Source: Dehalococcoidia bacterium (GTDB lineage Bacteria; Chloroflexota; Dehalococcoidia; GIF9; AB-539-J10). Taken from it: a stretch of 35,999 bases of DNA. The translations under genes and the position numbers were made by a program. The notes beneath the pieces are model-generated. The model did no database searches, was not told the DNA's origin, and worked only from the letters and a program-made list of their open reading frames with translations. The stretch covers positions 1 to 35,999 of the forward strand of contig JAUWQY010000014.1 of the NCBI GenBank assembly GCA_030610855.1. The letters run 5' to 3'. Positions within the stretch are counted from its first letter, which is position 1. Each line of letters starts with the position of its first letter. Positions 9,016 to 17,824 of this stretch are shown piece after piece.

Positions 9016-9249
9016 ATGACAAGTCATGCCAAGAAAGCTATAAGCACTAAGGCTGCCCCGGCCAAGAAATCGAGATTCACTTTCTTCGCTGAAGTAGTGG
9101 CCGAACTGCGAAAAGCCCACTGGCCGACAAGACAGGAGGCCTTGCGGTTGAGCCTTATGGTGCTCCTCGTGTGCGCTGTTTTGGGAGCCATCCTGGGTAC
9201 TATGGATTTTGCTTTTACGGAACTGTTTTTCTTGCTCATAGGTAGATAG
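9016..9249 (+). CDS. secE: preprotein translocase subunit SecE
   Basis: 77-residue single-span form of SecE, the clamp subunit of the SecYEG channel. The conserved amphipathic part FFAEVVAELRKAHWPTRQEA (residues 24-43) precedes one hydrophobic helix (about 46-72). It starts 3 nt after rpmG and ends 6 nt before nusG. Confidence 0.95.
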   Translation: MTSHAKKAISTKAAPAKKSRFTFFAEVVAELRKAHWPTRQEALRLSLMVLLVCAVLGAILGTMDFAFTELFFLLIGR

Positions 9250-9255
9250 TAGTCG

Positions 9256-9783
9256 ATGGTTAACGGAGAATGGTACCTGTTATACGTTTCTTCTGGTCAC
9301 GAGGAGCAGGCCAGGAGGAATCTAGAACAGCGCATCAAATATATGGATGTGGGCGATAAGGTATTCGATGTCGTGATACCAACAGCTAAGGAAATCGAGA
9401 TCAAAGCTGGAAAGCGTCGTACGATAAGCAAGAAGGCTTTCCCAGGCTATATCATGGTGAATATGAAGTTGGACGAACATAGCTGGGACATGGTCCGTAA
9501 TACGCCCGGCGTCGCTGGCTTTGTGAGCGCCGGTGCGAAGCCCGTTCCTTTACCTGAACAGGAGGCGAACGCCATCCTGCAACGTATGGAGGAAGCTCCT
9601 ACCGAGGTCAAAATGACCTTCAAGGAGGGGGACAGTATACGCGTAACGAACGGGCCTTTCATTGACTTCATCGGCAAAGTTGAGCAAGTTAACGTCAATA
9701 AAGGTAAGGCAATAGTCTTACTATCGCTTTTCGGCCGAGAAACGCCTGTGGAATTGGATCTCCTGGGGGTAGAGAAGATATGA
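9256..9783 (+). CDS. nusG: transcription termination/antitermination factor NusG
   Basis: 175 residues with an N-terminal NGN domain (WYLLYVSSGHEEQARRNL; KAFPGYIMV; NTPGVAGFV) and a C-terminal KOW domain (FKEGDSIRVTNGPFIDFIGK). Links RNA polymerase to the ribosome and to Rho or antitermination complexes. No insertion domain. The next gene, rplK, starts 47 nt downstream. Confidence 0.97.
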   Translation: MVNGEWYLLYVSSGHEEQARRNLEQRIKYMDVGDKVFDVVIPTAKEIEIKAGKRRTISKKAFPGYIMVNMKLDEHSWDMVRNTPGVAGFVSAGAKPVPLPEQEANAILQRMEEAPTEVKMTFKEGDSIRVTNGPFIDFIGKVEQVNVNKGKAIVLLSLFGRETPVELDLLGVEKI

Positions 9784-9830
9784 CGTGTCCCGGGTAATAG
9801 CACGGAGCGCATTGAAAGAGAGAAACAGTA

Positions 9831-10253
9831 ATGGCAAAGAAAGTCAAAGCAGTAGTTAAGCTTCAGATATCTGCGGGCAAAGCTACTCCAGCACCACCTG
9901 TGGGGCCTGCATTAGGGCCGTACGGTATCAATATTATGGCTTTCTGTAAGGACTACAATGAGCGAACTGGCTCTCAGGAGGGGTACATCATTCCTGCTGA
10001 GATAACCATATATGAGGATCGCTCCTTCACCTTTGTAACCAAGATGCCACCTGTTTCTGACCTGTTACGGCGTGCTTTAGGAGTGGAAAAGGGTAGTGGT
10101 AATCCGGGAAGCGAGAAAATAGGCAAGCTAAGCAAAGATGCCGTTTATGAGATCGCCCGGAACAAGATGAAGGACCTCAATACAACCGATCTTGACAAGG
10201 CAGTAAGGATTGTTGCCGGCACGGCGCGCAGCATGGGAGTGGAAATTGAATAG
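9831..10253 (+). CDS. rplK: 50S ribosomal protein L11
   Basis: 140 residues, full length. The N-terminal domain has [20 protein letters not shown], with the proline pair contacting thiostrepton and EF-G; the C-terminal 23S-rRNA-binding domain ends with [20 protein letters not shown]. Start ATG 9831 fits the family length. Confidence 0.98.
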   Translation: MAKKVKAVVKLQISAGKATPAPPVGPALGPYGINIMAFCKDYNERTGSQEGYIIPAEITIYEDRSFTFVTKMPPVSDLLRRALGVEKGSGNPGSEKIGKLSKDAVYEIARNKMKDLNTTDLDKAVRIVAGTARSMGVEIE

Positions 10254-10296
10254 CTTTAGGTTTCCCGTAATTCGTGGAATTTTGAGGTATACGTAA

Positions 10297-11019
10297 GTGG
10301 CGAAACACGGTAAGAAATATCAAGAAGCAAGCAAACCTGTAGATAAGGCAAAGGCGTATTCTCCTGAAGAGGCGATCGTGTTGGCTAAGGAAGCTTCCTA
10401 CGCCAAATTTGATGAGACGGTCGAATTCCATCTGAAGATGGGGGTCAATCCGCGCAGCGCTGACCAGCAGGTGCGTGGTGTGATTCAACTGCCTAATGGG
10501 TTGGGAAAGAAGACACGAATACTTGTCTTTACTCAGGGCGAGGGGATAAAGCTGGCAGAGGAGGCAGGGGCTGATTATGCCGGGGGAGACGAGCTTATCA
10601 AGCAGATCGAAGGCGGCTGGATTGAGTTTGATGTGTCTATTGCCACTCCTGACATGATGCCTAAAGTAGCCAAACTCGGGCGTATTCTGGGGCGGCGGGG
10701 CTTGATGCCTAATCCCAAGTCCGGCACTGTAGTACCGCCTCAGGATGTGGCTAGAGTGGTGAATGAGGCCCGCAAAGGCAGAGCTGAATTTCGTCTGGAC
10801 AGAACAGCGATTATCCACTTGCCTATTGGCAAAGCAAGCTTTGATAAGGATAAGCTCTTGGAGAACCTGGCAGCGGCGGTTGAAGCCATTGTCAGAGCGA
10901 AGCCCAGTGGAGCCAAAGGACAATACATCCGAAGTGCATCACTGTCCACGAGTATGGGGCCGGGATTCAAGCTAGATGTTTCATCTGTACTTGCTGCTGC
11001 GAGTCTTCTGAGCAGGTAA
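10297..11019 (+). CDS. rplA: 50S ribosomal protein L1
   Basis: 240 residues, GTG start at 10297. Core motifs are [31 protein letters not shown] and [20 protein letters not shown]1 builds the L1 stalk, and in many bacteria represses its own operon. It is the last ribosomal gene here: rplJ and rplL, which normally follow, are missing, and the next gene encodes a flavodoxin. Confidence 0.98.
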   Translation: MAKHGKKYQEASKPVDKAKAYSPEEAIVLAKEASYAKFDETVEFHLKMGVNPRSADQQVRGVIQLPNGLGKKTRILVFTQGEGIKLAEEAGADYAGGDELIKQIEGGWIEFDVSIATPDMMPKVAKLGRILGRRGLMPNPKSGTVVPPQDVARVVNEARKGRAEFRLDRTAIIHLPIGKASFDKDKLLENLAAAVEAIVRAKPSGAKGQYIRSASLSTSMGPGFKLDVSSVLAAASLLSR

Positions 11020-11021
11020 CC

Positions 11022-11079
11022 CAATCGCTGTCCACAGTCCCAGCATAACTGAGAAACCTGTTCAGTTAGGCAACGATTG
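11022..11079 (+). promoter_or_regulatory. nested hairpin after rplA, possible leader or processing element
   Basis: CAATCG (11022-11027) pairs with CGATTG (11074-11079), enclosing an inner perfect hairpin AACTGA (11047-11052)/TCAGTT (11062-11067) with a 9-nt loop. The asymmetric internal loop between the two stems is reminiscent of the L10 leader that usually precedes rplJ at exactly this place, but rplJ is absent and consensus positions are poor. There is no T tract, so it is not an ordinary terminator. Confidence 0.35.
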
Positions 11080-11182
11080 AGGACATAGAAATACACTATT
11101 AATCGCCCTCCAGGCTAGCTGGCCTTGTCCAATCCGCGTGAGCTTCTGCCGTCAAACTGCTGAGATACCGAACACAATGACC

Positions 11183-11674
11183 ATGAAAACTCTAGTAAGC
11201 TATGTCTCCGTGCATCACGGCAATACTGAAAAGGTCGCTAGGGTGATAGCGAGCATTCTCGGTGCCGACTTATTCCCGGTTAAGCAAGTGGATGCCGGCC
11301 TGCTTGAGCGGTATGACTTAGTCGGTTTTGGCTCAGGGGTTTATTTCGCCAAACATCATGAGACTCTGTTGGGTTTTGTTGATGTGCTGCCCATGATGAA
11401 CGGCAAGAGAGCGTTCGTTTTTTCCACCAGCGGACTGAGAAGAATGCGATTCGTGCATGATTTCAGTAAGCCTCTCAGAGGAAAACTGCAGCACAAAGGG
11501 TTCGATATCGTGGGCGAATTCTCTTGCAGAGGATTTGACACGTTCGGGGCAACCGTGATTATTGGCGGAATAAACAAGGGCAGGCCCGATGTAAGAGACC
11601 TGAAACAGGCAGAAGGCTTCGCTAGAGCTTTGCGGGACAAATGGCGTTCCGGCTCCAATGCGAAGATTCACTAG
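11183..11674 (+). CDS. flavodoxin-family protein
   Basis: About 163 residues beginning MKTLVSYVSVHHGNTEKVAR. The phosphate loop SVHHGNTEK corresponds to the FMN-binding loop of flavodoxins, and YDLVGFGSGVYFAKHHETL and FVFSTSGLR match the two later FMN-contact strands of the flavodoxin/protoporphyrinogen-oxidase-like fold. ATG 11183 is preferred because the fold starts there; ATG 11177 would add two residues, and the frame is open back to 11138. There is no good Shine-Dalgarno. Likely a small FMN electron carrier. Convergent with the rubrerythrin gene. Confidence 0.85.
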   Translation: MKTLVSYVSVHHGNTEKVARVIASILGADLFPVKQVDAGLLERYDLVGFGSGVYFAKHHETLLGFVDVLPMMNGKRAFVFSTSGLRRMRFVHDFSKPLRGKLQHKGFDIVGEFSCRGFDTFGATVIIGGINKGRPDVRDLKQAEGFARALRDKWRSGSNAKIH

Positions 11675-11792
11675 CTGTGAAAACGCCTCCGTAACGGAAG
11701 CAAACATGGCGACTGTTTGGCTTGTCTGCGGCCTTTGTGCCGGCTCTTTGCCAAGGAAAGACCAGGACAGGTGGCGTAGCAGGCTACCAGTG

Positions 11793-12290
11793 TCAGTCTA
11801 TCTTCTTGAACATCTTGCCCCTGGCTCCACACACAGGACAGGTATCAGGTGCTTCCTTTGCCGAGGTATAGCCGCAGACCGGACACACGTAGTAAGGATA
11901 GGTCTCCTGGGCGGCGCCCAGGTTGTCAAGGAGTTTCTGGTAAAGCTGGGCATGTATCTTCTCTGCCTCATTGGCATAGTGAAACGTCCGTTCTCCTTCC
12001 TTACTCTCTTCAGCTCTGGCGTCCTTCAACATCTCAGGGTACATTTGCTTGAACTCATGGGTCTCGCCTGTTATGGCCTCCGAGAGGTTCTCTTTGGTAC
12101 TCCTTATTCCCTTGAGCGCTTTGAGATGGTTGTGGGCATGAATAGTCTCGGCCTCGGCGGCAGCCCTGAACAGCTTTGCTACCTGTGGGAAGCCCTCCTT
12201 GTCGGCAGCAGCGGCAAAGGCGAGGTATCTGCGATTTGCCTGGGATTCTCCGGCGAAGGCGTCTCTTAGGTGCTCTTCAGTCTTTGACAT
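11793..12290 (-). CDS. rbr: rubrerythrin
   Basis: 165-residue peroxide-reducing di-iron protein. The ferritin-like four-helix domain carries the metal-binding ExxH repeats (EAETIHAHNHLKAL and EAEKIHAQLYQKLL), and the C-terminal rubredoxin-like domain holds CPVCG...CPVCG near residues 135-155. It starts from ATG 12290 with GGGAGG about 9 nt upstream. Typical of anaerobes as an oxidative-stress enzyme. A promoter candidate lies at 12340-12369. Confidence 0.96.
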   Translation of the reverse strand: MSKTEEHLRDAFAGESQANRRYLAFAAAADKEGFPQVAKLFRAAAEAETIHAHNHLKALKGIRSTKENLSEAITGETHEFKQMYPEMLKDARAEESKEGERTFHYANEAEKIHAQLYQKLLDNLGAAQETYPYYVCPVCGYTSAKEAPDTCPVCGARGKMFKKID

Positions 12291-12339
12291 TGCTGCTTTT
12301 CCTCCCCTTGATACTCAGATTTGCCGGTTGGCCGGGCGT

Positions 12340-12369
12340 ATTATACTATCATCAGGTGTCAGCCGTCAG
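12340..12369 (-). promoter_or_regulatory. promoter candidate for rubrerythrin
   Basis: On the minus strand: CTGACG (12369-12364), 18 nt, TATAAT (12345-12340). The predicted start lies about 40 nt upstream of the rbr ATG. No regulator box is obvious. Confidence 0.5.
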
Positions 12370-12541
12370 TTCTCAGTGCACGCAATTCCGCTAAACTGCC
12401 GCAGCAGTCGTTAGGCCAACATACGTCTCAGACTACCGACATGGCTCGAGGCGATGAGGTCGATTGTTTGACGACAGTGATATACCCGCCGGATTGTGTA
12501 TTGGCCTTGTGCTCTCTCTCGATAGTGGGGTACTATTCTAC

Positions 12542-12569
12542 TTGAGCACTCCGTGTGCCATACTAAAGT
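12542..12569 (+). promoter_or_regulatory. weak promoter candidate for the NAD(P)HX repair gene
   Basis: TTGAGC, 16 nt, TAAAGT, about 35 nt upstream of ATG 12606. The gap between the divergent genes (12291-12605) otherwise shows nothing. Confidence 0.3.
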
Positions 12570-12605
12570 ATGAACCTGAAGTCAAGCTCTTGCAAGGGGG
12601 TGAAA

Positions 12606-14180
12606 ATGAAAGTAGCCAAAGTGGATCAGATGAAAGTCCTGGACAAGCGCGCTACAGCGGAATTCGGAATCTCAGAAGACCTTTTGATGGAGAACGCCGG
12701 TCAGGCAGTGTACTTCGTCATGTTGCAGGAACTGGGAATAAGGAACAACAGGTTTGTTGTCCTCTGTGGCGGTGGCAACAATGGTGGAGATGGGTTGGTT
12801 GTTGCCAGGAAGATTCATTCTACCGGTGGGGAGGTTAAGGTTTTTCTTCTGGATGACGAAAGCAAGTTTAGAGGAGCGGCAAGAAAGAACTTCGAAATAG
12901 TATCCAAAATGCCAATAGAAATTTCTAGGGTTGATTCAACTGACTCCATAATATCGGGAGTTCTTGATTCCGACGGCATTGTGGACGCAATGTTTGGCAC
13001 AGGTCTCGTCAGGGAAGTTGGCGGGATGTACAGGGAGGCGATTCGACTGATAAACCAGAGTCAGGCAATGGTATTCAGCGTTGACATTCCGTCAGGCATT
13101 AATGGCGATACCGGGGAGATGATGGGTGCGGCAGTACAGGCGGATTATACCGTGACATTCGGGCTTCCCAAGCGGGGACATCTGTTATATCCCGGCTATG
13201 ATTGCTGCGGCAAGTTGTACGTCTCGCATATATCTTTCCCGCCTGCACTATACACCTCCGACGCAATAAAGGTAGCACTCAATGATCCGATAGAGCTTCC
13301 GGAAAGAACCGGAAATACCCATAAGGGTAGCTATGGAAAGGCTCTCTTTATTGCCGGTTCCTCAAGTTATCTCGGTGCACCATACTTATCGGCGTTATCT
13401 TTCCTCAAGGCAGGAGGAGGGCTTTCCTACCTGGCAGCGCCGAAATCCATCTCGTCATTTCTGGCAAGCAAGGGAAGTGAAATTGTCGTTCTCCCCCAAG
13501 AAGAGACACCTTCGGGAAGCATAGCGCTCAAGAATAGGGATGAACTTGTGGAGTTTTCGCGAACGGTGGATATGGTGGTCATTGGGCCGGGTCTGTCTTT
13601 GGATAACGAAGCGCAAGAACTGGTGCGGGAGCTAGTACCCGGAATTGACAGGCCTCTACTTATAGACGGCGATGGAATCACCGCCATCGCTCAAGATTTG
13701 GGAAAAATTAGAGATAGGAAAGCGGCAACGATACTTACACCCCATCTAGGCGAGATGTCCAGAATAACGAAAATGGACATGAGCGAGATAAATAGAAACA
13801 AGATAGATGTTCTGCAACGCACGGCGAGAGAACTCAATGCAATGGTTATCCTAAAAGGAGCCCATTCGCTCATAGGCTATCCCGACGGAACTGTCTTCAT
13901 CAACGTAAGTGGCAACGCCGGCATGGCGACGGCCGGGAGCGGGGATGTCCTTACCGGTACCATCGCTGCCATGTATGGTTTGGGCTTGTCTCTGAAGGAT
14001 GCGGTACGAATGGGCGTGTTCATCCACGGCTTCTCCGGCGATGTGGCTGCCGTAGATAAAGGTGAAGACGGGATGACGGCACAGGACATACTGCACTCTC
14101 TCCCGGAAACAATGAAGCTCTACAGGGAAAACTACGGCGAAATCTGTGAAAACCTCTATGAAAGCATTTTTGTGGTATGA
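12606..14180 (+). CDS. nnr: bifunctional NAD(P)H-hydrate epimerase / ADP-dependent dehydratase
   Basis: Repairs hydrated NADH and NADPH: an N-terminal YjeF_N epimerase domain (about residues 1-215; GGGNNGGDGLVVARK, DAMFGTGL, SVDIPSGINGDTGE) and a C-terminal ribokinase-like ADP/ATP-dependent dehydratase (about 235-510; HKGSYGKALFIAGS, VIGPGLS, TPHLGEMSRI, LKGAHSLI and the GNAGMATAGSGDVLTG nucleotide/anion motif). It is 524 residues from ATG 12606, chosen because AAGGGGG (12594-12600) lies just upstream; an ATG at 12570 is in frame but has no such site. It stands alone between the divergent rubrerythrin gene and the mobile module. Confidence 0.96.
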   Translation: MKVAKVDQMKVLDKRATAEFGISEDLLMENAGQAVYFVMLQELGIRNNRFVVLCGGGNNGGDGLVVARKIHSTGGEVKVFLLDDESKFRGAARKNFEIVSKMPIEISRVDSTDSIISGVLDSDGIVDAMFGTGLVREVGGMYREAIRLINQSQAMVFSVDIPSGINGDTGEMMGAAVQADYTVTFGLPKRGHLLYPGYDCCGKLYVSHISFPPALYTSDAIKVALNDPIELPERTGNTHKGSYGKALFIAGSSSYLGAPYLSALSFLKAGGGLSYLAAPKSISSFLASKGSEIVVLPQEETPSGSIALKNRDELVEFSRTVDMVVIGPGLSLDNEAQELVRELVPGIDRPLLIDGDGITAIAQDLGKIRDRKAATILTPHLGEMSRITKMDMSEINRNKIDVLQRTARELNAMVILKGAHSLIGYPDGTVFINVSGNAGMATAGSGDVLTGTIAAMYGLGLSLKDAVRMGVFIHGFSGDVAAVDKGEDGMTAQDILHSLPETMKLYRENYGEICENLYESIFVV

Positions 14181-14239
14181 GAGGAGTATCAGAGCTTTGG
14201 TGCGTACTGTGGGGTAACAGGAAAGTTCCCCCAAAATTC

Positions 14240-14260
14240 CCCCTCTTAAGATAAGAGGGG
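14240..14260. other. perfect palindrome at the left border
   Basis: CCCCTCTTA (14240-14248), AGA, TAAGAGGGG (14252-14260): a 9-bp stem with a 3-nt loop. Its right part is also the left copy of the 11-bp direct repeat GATAAGAGGGG. There is no T tract, but it may slow transcription leaving nnr or hsdS. Confidence 0.6.
14250..14260. repeat. 11-bp direct repeat, left copy (possible target duplication)
   Basis: GATAAGAGGGG occurs here, touching the terminal repeat, and again at 19462-19472, one base outside the right terminal repeat. This is the pattern expected of a target-site duplication, although the left copy shares its last G with the inverted repeat. Confidence 0.55.
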
Positions 14261-14292
14261 CTTTGCCTCATAACTGCCACTTGCCCTAAAAG

Positions 14293-15696
14293 TCACTGGG
14301 TTGCCTCAAAAGTCCCCTTGAGCAACAACTGTTCGAAGGTATTATCTGCTTTTTGCTGTGCCAGTAATGCGTCATCCTCTTTGTGTATAGCCTCGCTTTC
14401 TTGACGTTCGATGTCATCGACTATCTTGGCTTGGTCTTCATAATCATCAGGCAAGACTACACTCAGTGCACGAAAATCGCCTTCATCAAGGCGCGGATAA
14501 CTTGTTCCTGACAGAATCCACTCCGTCTGCATCAAAGTGACCTTGCTTAACAAATACCACTTTAGGAGTTGAATGGACACCCCTTGTTTGGCCCGACAGA
14601 CGAATAACTCTGTTGAACCTACAGCATCCTCATTACCTTCAAGAACAAAACATTTGTTTAGGTACGGTCTCAACGCCGAAAACATGAGGTGATTACGTTT
14701 CAGTACTTTGGCACTACTCAGAATATCCCTTCCCCTTAATTTCCGAACACCCTTCAACTGCCCAGTATCAGACTCAATATCCTCTAGACCGATATAGGTG
14801 TACTCCTTCTCCGGAGTCTCCCGAGGCTTGGTGCAGTCGTAGTCTAACTCAACCAGGTCACCCAAAGGGAAATTCTTATACTTGGCATTATCAAGATTGT
14901 TGAGTAGGCGTTTCAACATCGGATGATAATAGCCGTAGCTAATCTGACTCTTGAGGTCATCGAACTGTAAATAGTAGTATTCCACCCTTTCTTCTTCCGG
15001 AAGGATGATACCCAGTTCAGACAGTAGATATGCTTTGCATTGCTCACGCAGAACATACGCTTCGTTCTGCAAATCTGCCGCATGTGTCTCAATTACTTTT
15101 ACCTGAGTTACTATATTTTGTTGCTCCTCTCTGGAGAATGGGATACCAACGAAAAGTTCGCCAATCCTGTCATACGTTAAGACCCCCCTGCCCATTCCAG
15201 CAACACTGCGCCGAAGCTGTGCTTGGCCGAGTGTAGAATTGATAAATCGTGACAAGAAGTCTGGCTCTACTCTTTCATCTAATTCAAAACACAATACATT
15301 GTCACTTATTACACACTTAAATCCCGGAGGTACAACTGCACACCTTCCAAAAGAAGCAACGCGCGTAACCAGAAGAGACCCCGGTTTCGGGCTTACACGC
15401 GAAAGACTCGTGAATTCATCCTCACTCAGGAACTCAGAATCAGGGGTTATCACTATTCGGTTGTTGACTACATTCTCTACCTTGCCGTAGGGATACAATT
15501 TCTGTTTGGAGTCCCTTGTCTTTAACTGTGCTCCAGTCCACGCTTTGACCACATATTCTGAAATGCAGTGTAACGGATACAACAAATCGTCCCCGGCCTT
15601 CGTTACCGCATCAAACGATGGATGATAATAAACAAAGTCAAGTCTATCTTGCAGATAATCTGGAAAGAGGTAATAGTAATTCGAATGGTCAAACAC
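14293..15696 (-). CDS. hsdS: restriction-modification specificity (S) subunit, two target-recognition domains
   Basis: 467-residue HsdS-type protein that selects the DNA site for its partner. It has two repeats, each starting with a similar stretch (YYYLFPDYLQDRLDFVYYHP at 7-26; YYYLQFDDLKSQISYGYYHP at 240-259). The first recognition domain (about 27-185) ends with VLTYDRIGELFVGIP, and the second (about 260-415) ends with YPRLDEGDFRALSVVLP; each is followed by a helical spacer rich in E, Q and K. The start is GTG 15696, overlapping the end of the methyltransferase gene by 8 nt (GTGTTTGA). The last residues GTFEATQ are encoded by a terminal iteron of the mobile module. A two-domain S subunit implies a bipartite recognition sequence, as in BcgI or type I systems. 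Confidence 0.9.
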   Translation of the reverse strand: MFDHSNYYYLFPDYLQDRLDFVYYHPSFDAVTKAGDDLLYPLHCISEYVVKAWTGAQLKTRDSKQKLYPYGKVENVVNNRIVITPDSEFLSEDEFTSLSRVSPKPGSLLVTRVASFGRCAVVPPGFKCVISDNVLCFELDERVEPDFLSRFINSTLGQAQLRRSVAGMGRGVLTYDRIGELFVGIPFSREEQQNIVTQVKVIETHAADLQNEAYVLREQCKAYLLSELGIILPEEERVEYYYLQFDDLKSQISYGYYHPMLKRLLNNLDNAKYKNFPLGDLVELDYDCTKPRETPEKEYTYIGLEDIESDTGQLKGVRKLRGRDILSSAKVLKRNHLMFSALRPYLNKCFVLEGNEDAVGSTELFVCRAKQGVSIQLLKWYLLSKVTLMQTEWILSGTSYPRLDEGDFRALSVVLPDDYEDQAKIVDDIERQESEAIHKEDDALLAQQKADNTFEQLLLKGTFEATQ

Positions 15697-17824
15697 TTAT
15701 TTCACCAGCTTTGAAGGCAGACTCCGAGAACCGAGACGCATTGAAGTGAACTCCATCATAAGCAGAAAGAATTTTCCCTTTAAACTCCATATACTTTGAG
15801 AGAATACCCGTCAAATGATTTGGGCATACCTTTTTCTTTGTATCAATACCGACCTTCTCAGCATGTGCGAAGAATATTGGTTCTCGCTGCTTAGCGTCGG
15901 TGTCTTGCTTCTTGATGGCGTACAATATTGATGTCTTGGACATTGTGTTGGAAACGGGTACAAAGGTATCCTTTGTTAGTGAGATGACTGCCTTGATATA
16001 GAAGTACTTTTTGATGAAATCCCTTACTCGTCTATAGTCATCAGTATTCAAGACTCCCTCATCAAGTATGACCAGCAACTTACCGCCCCGCCACTCCGGT
16101 AAGGCACTCTCATCTCTTTCGCTCTTGAGATAGTGCTTAGCAGCGTTAAGGAATAGTGCACCGCCTTTCATTTGATTGCCTGTCGTCTTGAACTTAGATG
16201 TTCCTGCATTCATCAACAGGTTATATTCGGCTATCTGGGTAGTTAACCTCTGCACTCTCTTGGAAATAGTATCTTGACCTGCTGCAATGCCTTGTTTCGT
16301 CCCTCGTTGGAGTTCGGCCAATCGGGCTTGGTATTGTGATAGTCTCTCTTGAGTGATGTTCTTCCGAGGGATGACTTCCATTCTTTTTAATCTGAAATCT
16401 TCATCATAGGTGTCTTTCATGTAAGTCAACCCACCGAGGGGGGGGTTGGTCAATATGACATCTATCATCCCATCGAATTCCGAGAGTAGCAACCCATCCC
16501 GGTCTTTGATATTGGTTTTGCCGTCTCCATGAATATACATATTCATCTTTGCTAACTTGGCAACATTCAAGTCATCATCCATGCCAAACAACTGAGTTCT
16601 TCTAATTGTCCTCTGTTGGGTTTCTATGTTAGTACCAGTTACTTTGGACAGCATGTCTTCCATAGCATAGGTGAGGAATCGAGCTGTCCCACAAGCTGGG
16701 TCAAGTATTTTATCTGTCGAAACTAAGTCTGCCAGTTTTACCATAAACCTGACTACATGCTCCGGCGTAAAAAACTGACCGACTTTGACATCCTTTCCTG
16801 ATAGCTTTCCTAAAACCTCGTAGGCAGCGCCTAACCCATCAACTTTTGTGGTGTAGAAATGGTAGCGTGCAAAGGGCTCAATGAAATACTTGACAACGAA
16901 ATCATCGGTCATTCTCTCTGAGAGTCTATCTGAATCCGTGAATAAAAGCGCTGATTGCAGTTCTTGGTCCTCTTTTATGTTCTTGAACAGTTCATGTATA
17001 GCCTTTTTCTTCTTCTTGTGTCCTACCATAGCTTGAAACTTGATGAACGAATCCTTTGACAGCCTGTTCTCTTCGCCATCGTATTCCCGTTTCTCCTCAT
17101 AGAGCTTGGTGAAGACAAGTAAAATCACATTCTTGATTGCGTCCGTGGCGAGAGCAACTCTATAATCTCTCAGGTCCTGTTCCAGTTTTGTGAGTCCTGC
17201 AATCAGTTCTTCTATCGTCTTTTGGTGCTTGGCCTCTTCCTTCGCCTCTATTTCCGCCTTCAGGACAGTATCACTATTAAAAAGCGTCTCATATAGCACC
17301 TTCAGTACGCGCTCGTCGTCCACGAACTGCAGATAGTTAGAGAATAAACTCAATATCTCGTCTTTGGTATATTCATCCGGCGTACTGCGAATGAGCTTAT
17401 CCAAGAACACCCGAAGGTTTGAAAAGGATAGAGGCATGACTTTAAGATCTGGCTCAGCTTTGTTAGCTATATTGTATTCGCGAATAGCATTAACCATGCG
17501 ATAATGGGTCTCGGGAGAGAAATACCAGACAAAGCATTTCTTCCCAGGGTACTTTGCCTTGATTCTTTCCAAGTGGTCTTTGATTGCTAGGTACTCACGG
17601 TCAGCGCTGGACTTTGTTGTTCTGGTGACCTCAACATTAATCTGATAATGGTCGTCCCAAACCTCTATGTCTGGCACTCCACCGGGTGCGTTGCTAGTAG
17701 CCGTTCCATTATGCTTTACCTCAAACCCTCTTTTCTGAAGTGCTCTAGTCAGTTCGGCGGTTAACGTTTGTTCAAGCTCAGTTCTGGGGTCAAGTTGGCT
17801 AAGTTCTATTTGCTCAGCGGCCAT
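15689..17824 (-). CDS. fused nuclease / N6-adenine DNA methyltransferase (BcgI-like RM subunit)
   Basis: 711 residues. An N-terminal domain (about 1-145) looks like a PD-(D/E)xK nuclease: GVPDIEVW at 49-56 and INVEVTRTT at 62-70, so P51-D52 ... E65-x-T67, with threonine where lysine is usual. Next comes a helical HsdM-type region with K/E-rich coiled coil (about 185-320), then the methyltransferase: GQFFTP at 349 (motif X region), DPACGTARFL at 375 (motif I, SAM binding) and NPPL at 460-463 (motif IV, usually NPPF/Y/W). No separate hsdR exists, so cutting must come from the N-terminal domain. The architecture, plus a separate S subunit, matches BcgI-type IIB enzymes. GGAGG precedes ATG 17824, which overlaps the regulator stop (TAATG). 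Confidence 0.85.
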   Translation of the reverse strand: MAAEQIELSQLDPRTELEQTLTAELTRALQKRGFEVKHNGTATSNAPGGVPDIEVWDDHYQINVEVTRTTKSSADREYLAIKDHLERIKAKYPGKKCFVWYFSPETHYRMVNAIREYNIANKAEPDLKVMPLSFSNLRVFLDKLIRSTPDEYTKDEILSLFSNYLQFVDDERVLKVLYETLFNSDTVLKAEIEAKEEAKHQKTIEELIAGLTKLEQDLRDYRVALATDAIKNVILLVFTKLYEEKREYDGEENRLSKDSFIKFQAMVGHKKKKKAIHELFKNIKEDQELQSALLFTDSDRLSERMTDDFVVKYFIEPFARYHFYTTKVDGLGAAYEVLGKLSGKDVKVGQFFTPEHVVRFMVKLADLVSTDKILDPACGTARFLTYAMEDMLSKVTGTNIETQQRTIRRTQLFGMDDDLNVAKLAKMNMYIHGDGKTNIKDRDGLLLSEFDGMIDVILTNPPLGGLTYMKDTYDEDFRLKRMEVIPRKNITQERLSQYQARLAELQRGTKQGIAAGQDTISKRVQRLTTQIAEYNLLMNAGTSKFKTTGNQMKGGALFLNAAKHYLKSERDESALPEWRGGKLLVILDEGVLNTDDYRRVRDFIKKYFYIKAVISLTKDTFVPVSNTMSKTSILYAIKKQDTDAKQREPIFFAHAEKVGIDTKKKVCPNHLTGILSKYMEFKGKILSAYDGVHFNASRFSESAFKAGEISV

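Larger units (their letters stand above)
14226..14316 (+). repeat. left end of mobile module: terminal inverted repeat and iterons
   Basis: The terminal repeat GCTTTGCCTCATAACTGCCA (14260-14279) matches the right end in inverted orientation at 18/20. A 16-nt iteron, roughly TTGCCTCAAAAGTCCC, occurs at 14263, 14281 and 14301 in the same direction (spacing 18 and 20 nt), and a poorer C-rich copy at 14226. The hsdS stop (14293-14295) and last codons lie inside this array. Multiple subterminal copies are what one expects of transposase-binding sites. Confidence 0.75.

Noticed and set aside
10177-10923. 248-codon minus-strand frame opposite rplA
   Set aside because: It is the complement of a well-conserved ribosomal gene and has no family features.
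14240-14260. Rho-independent terminator after nnr
   Set aside because: The palindrome is strong but has no T tract on either side, and its right half is better explained as part of the element border.
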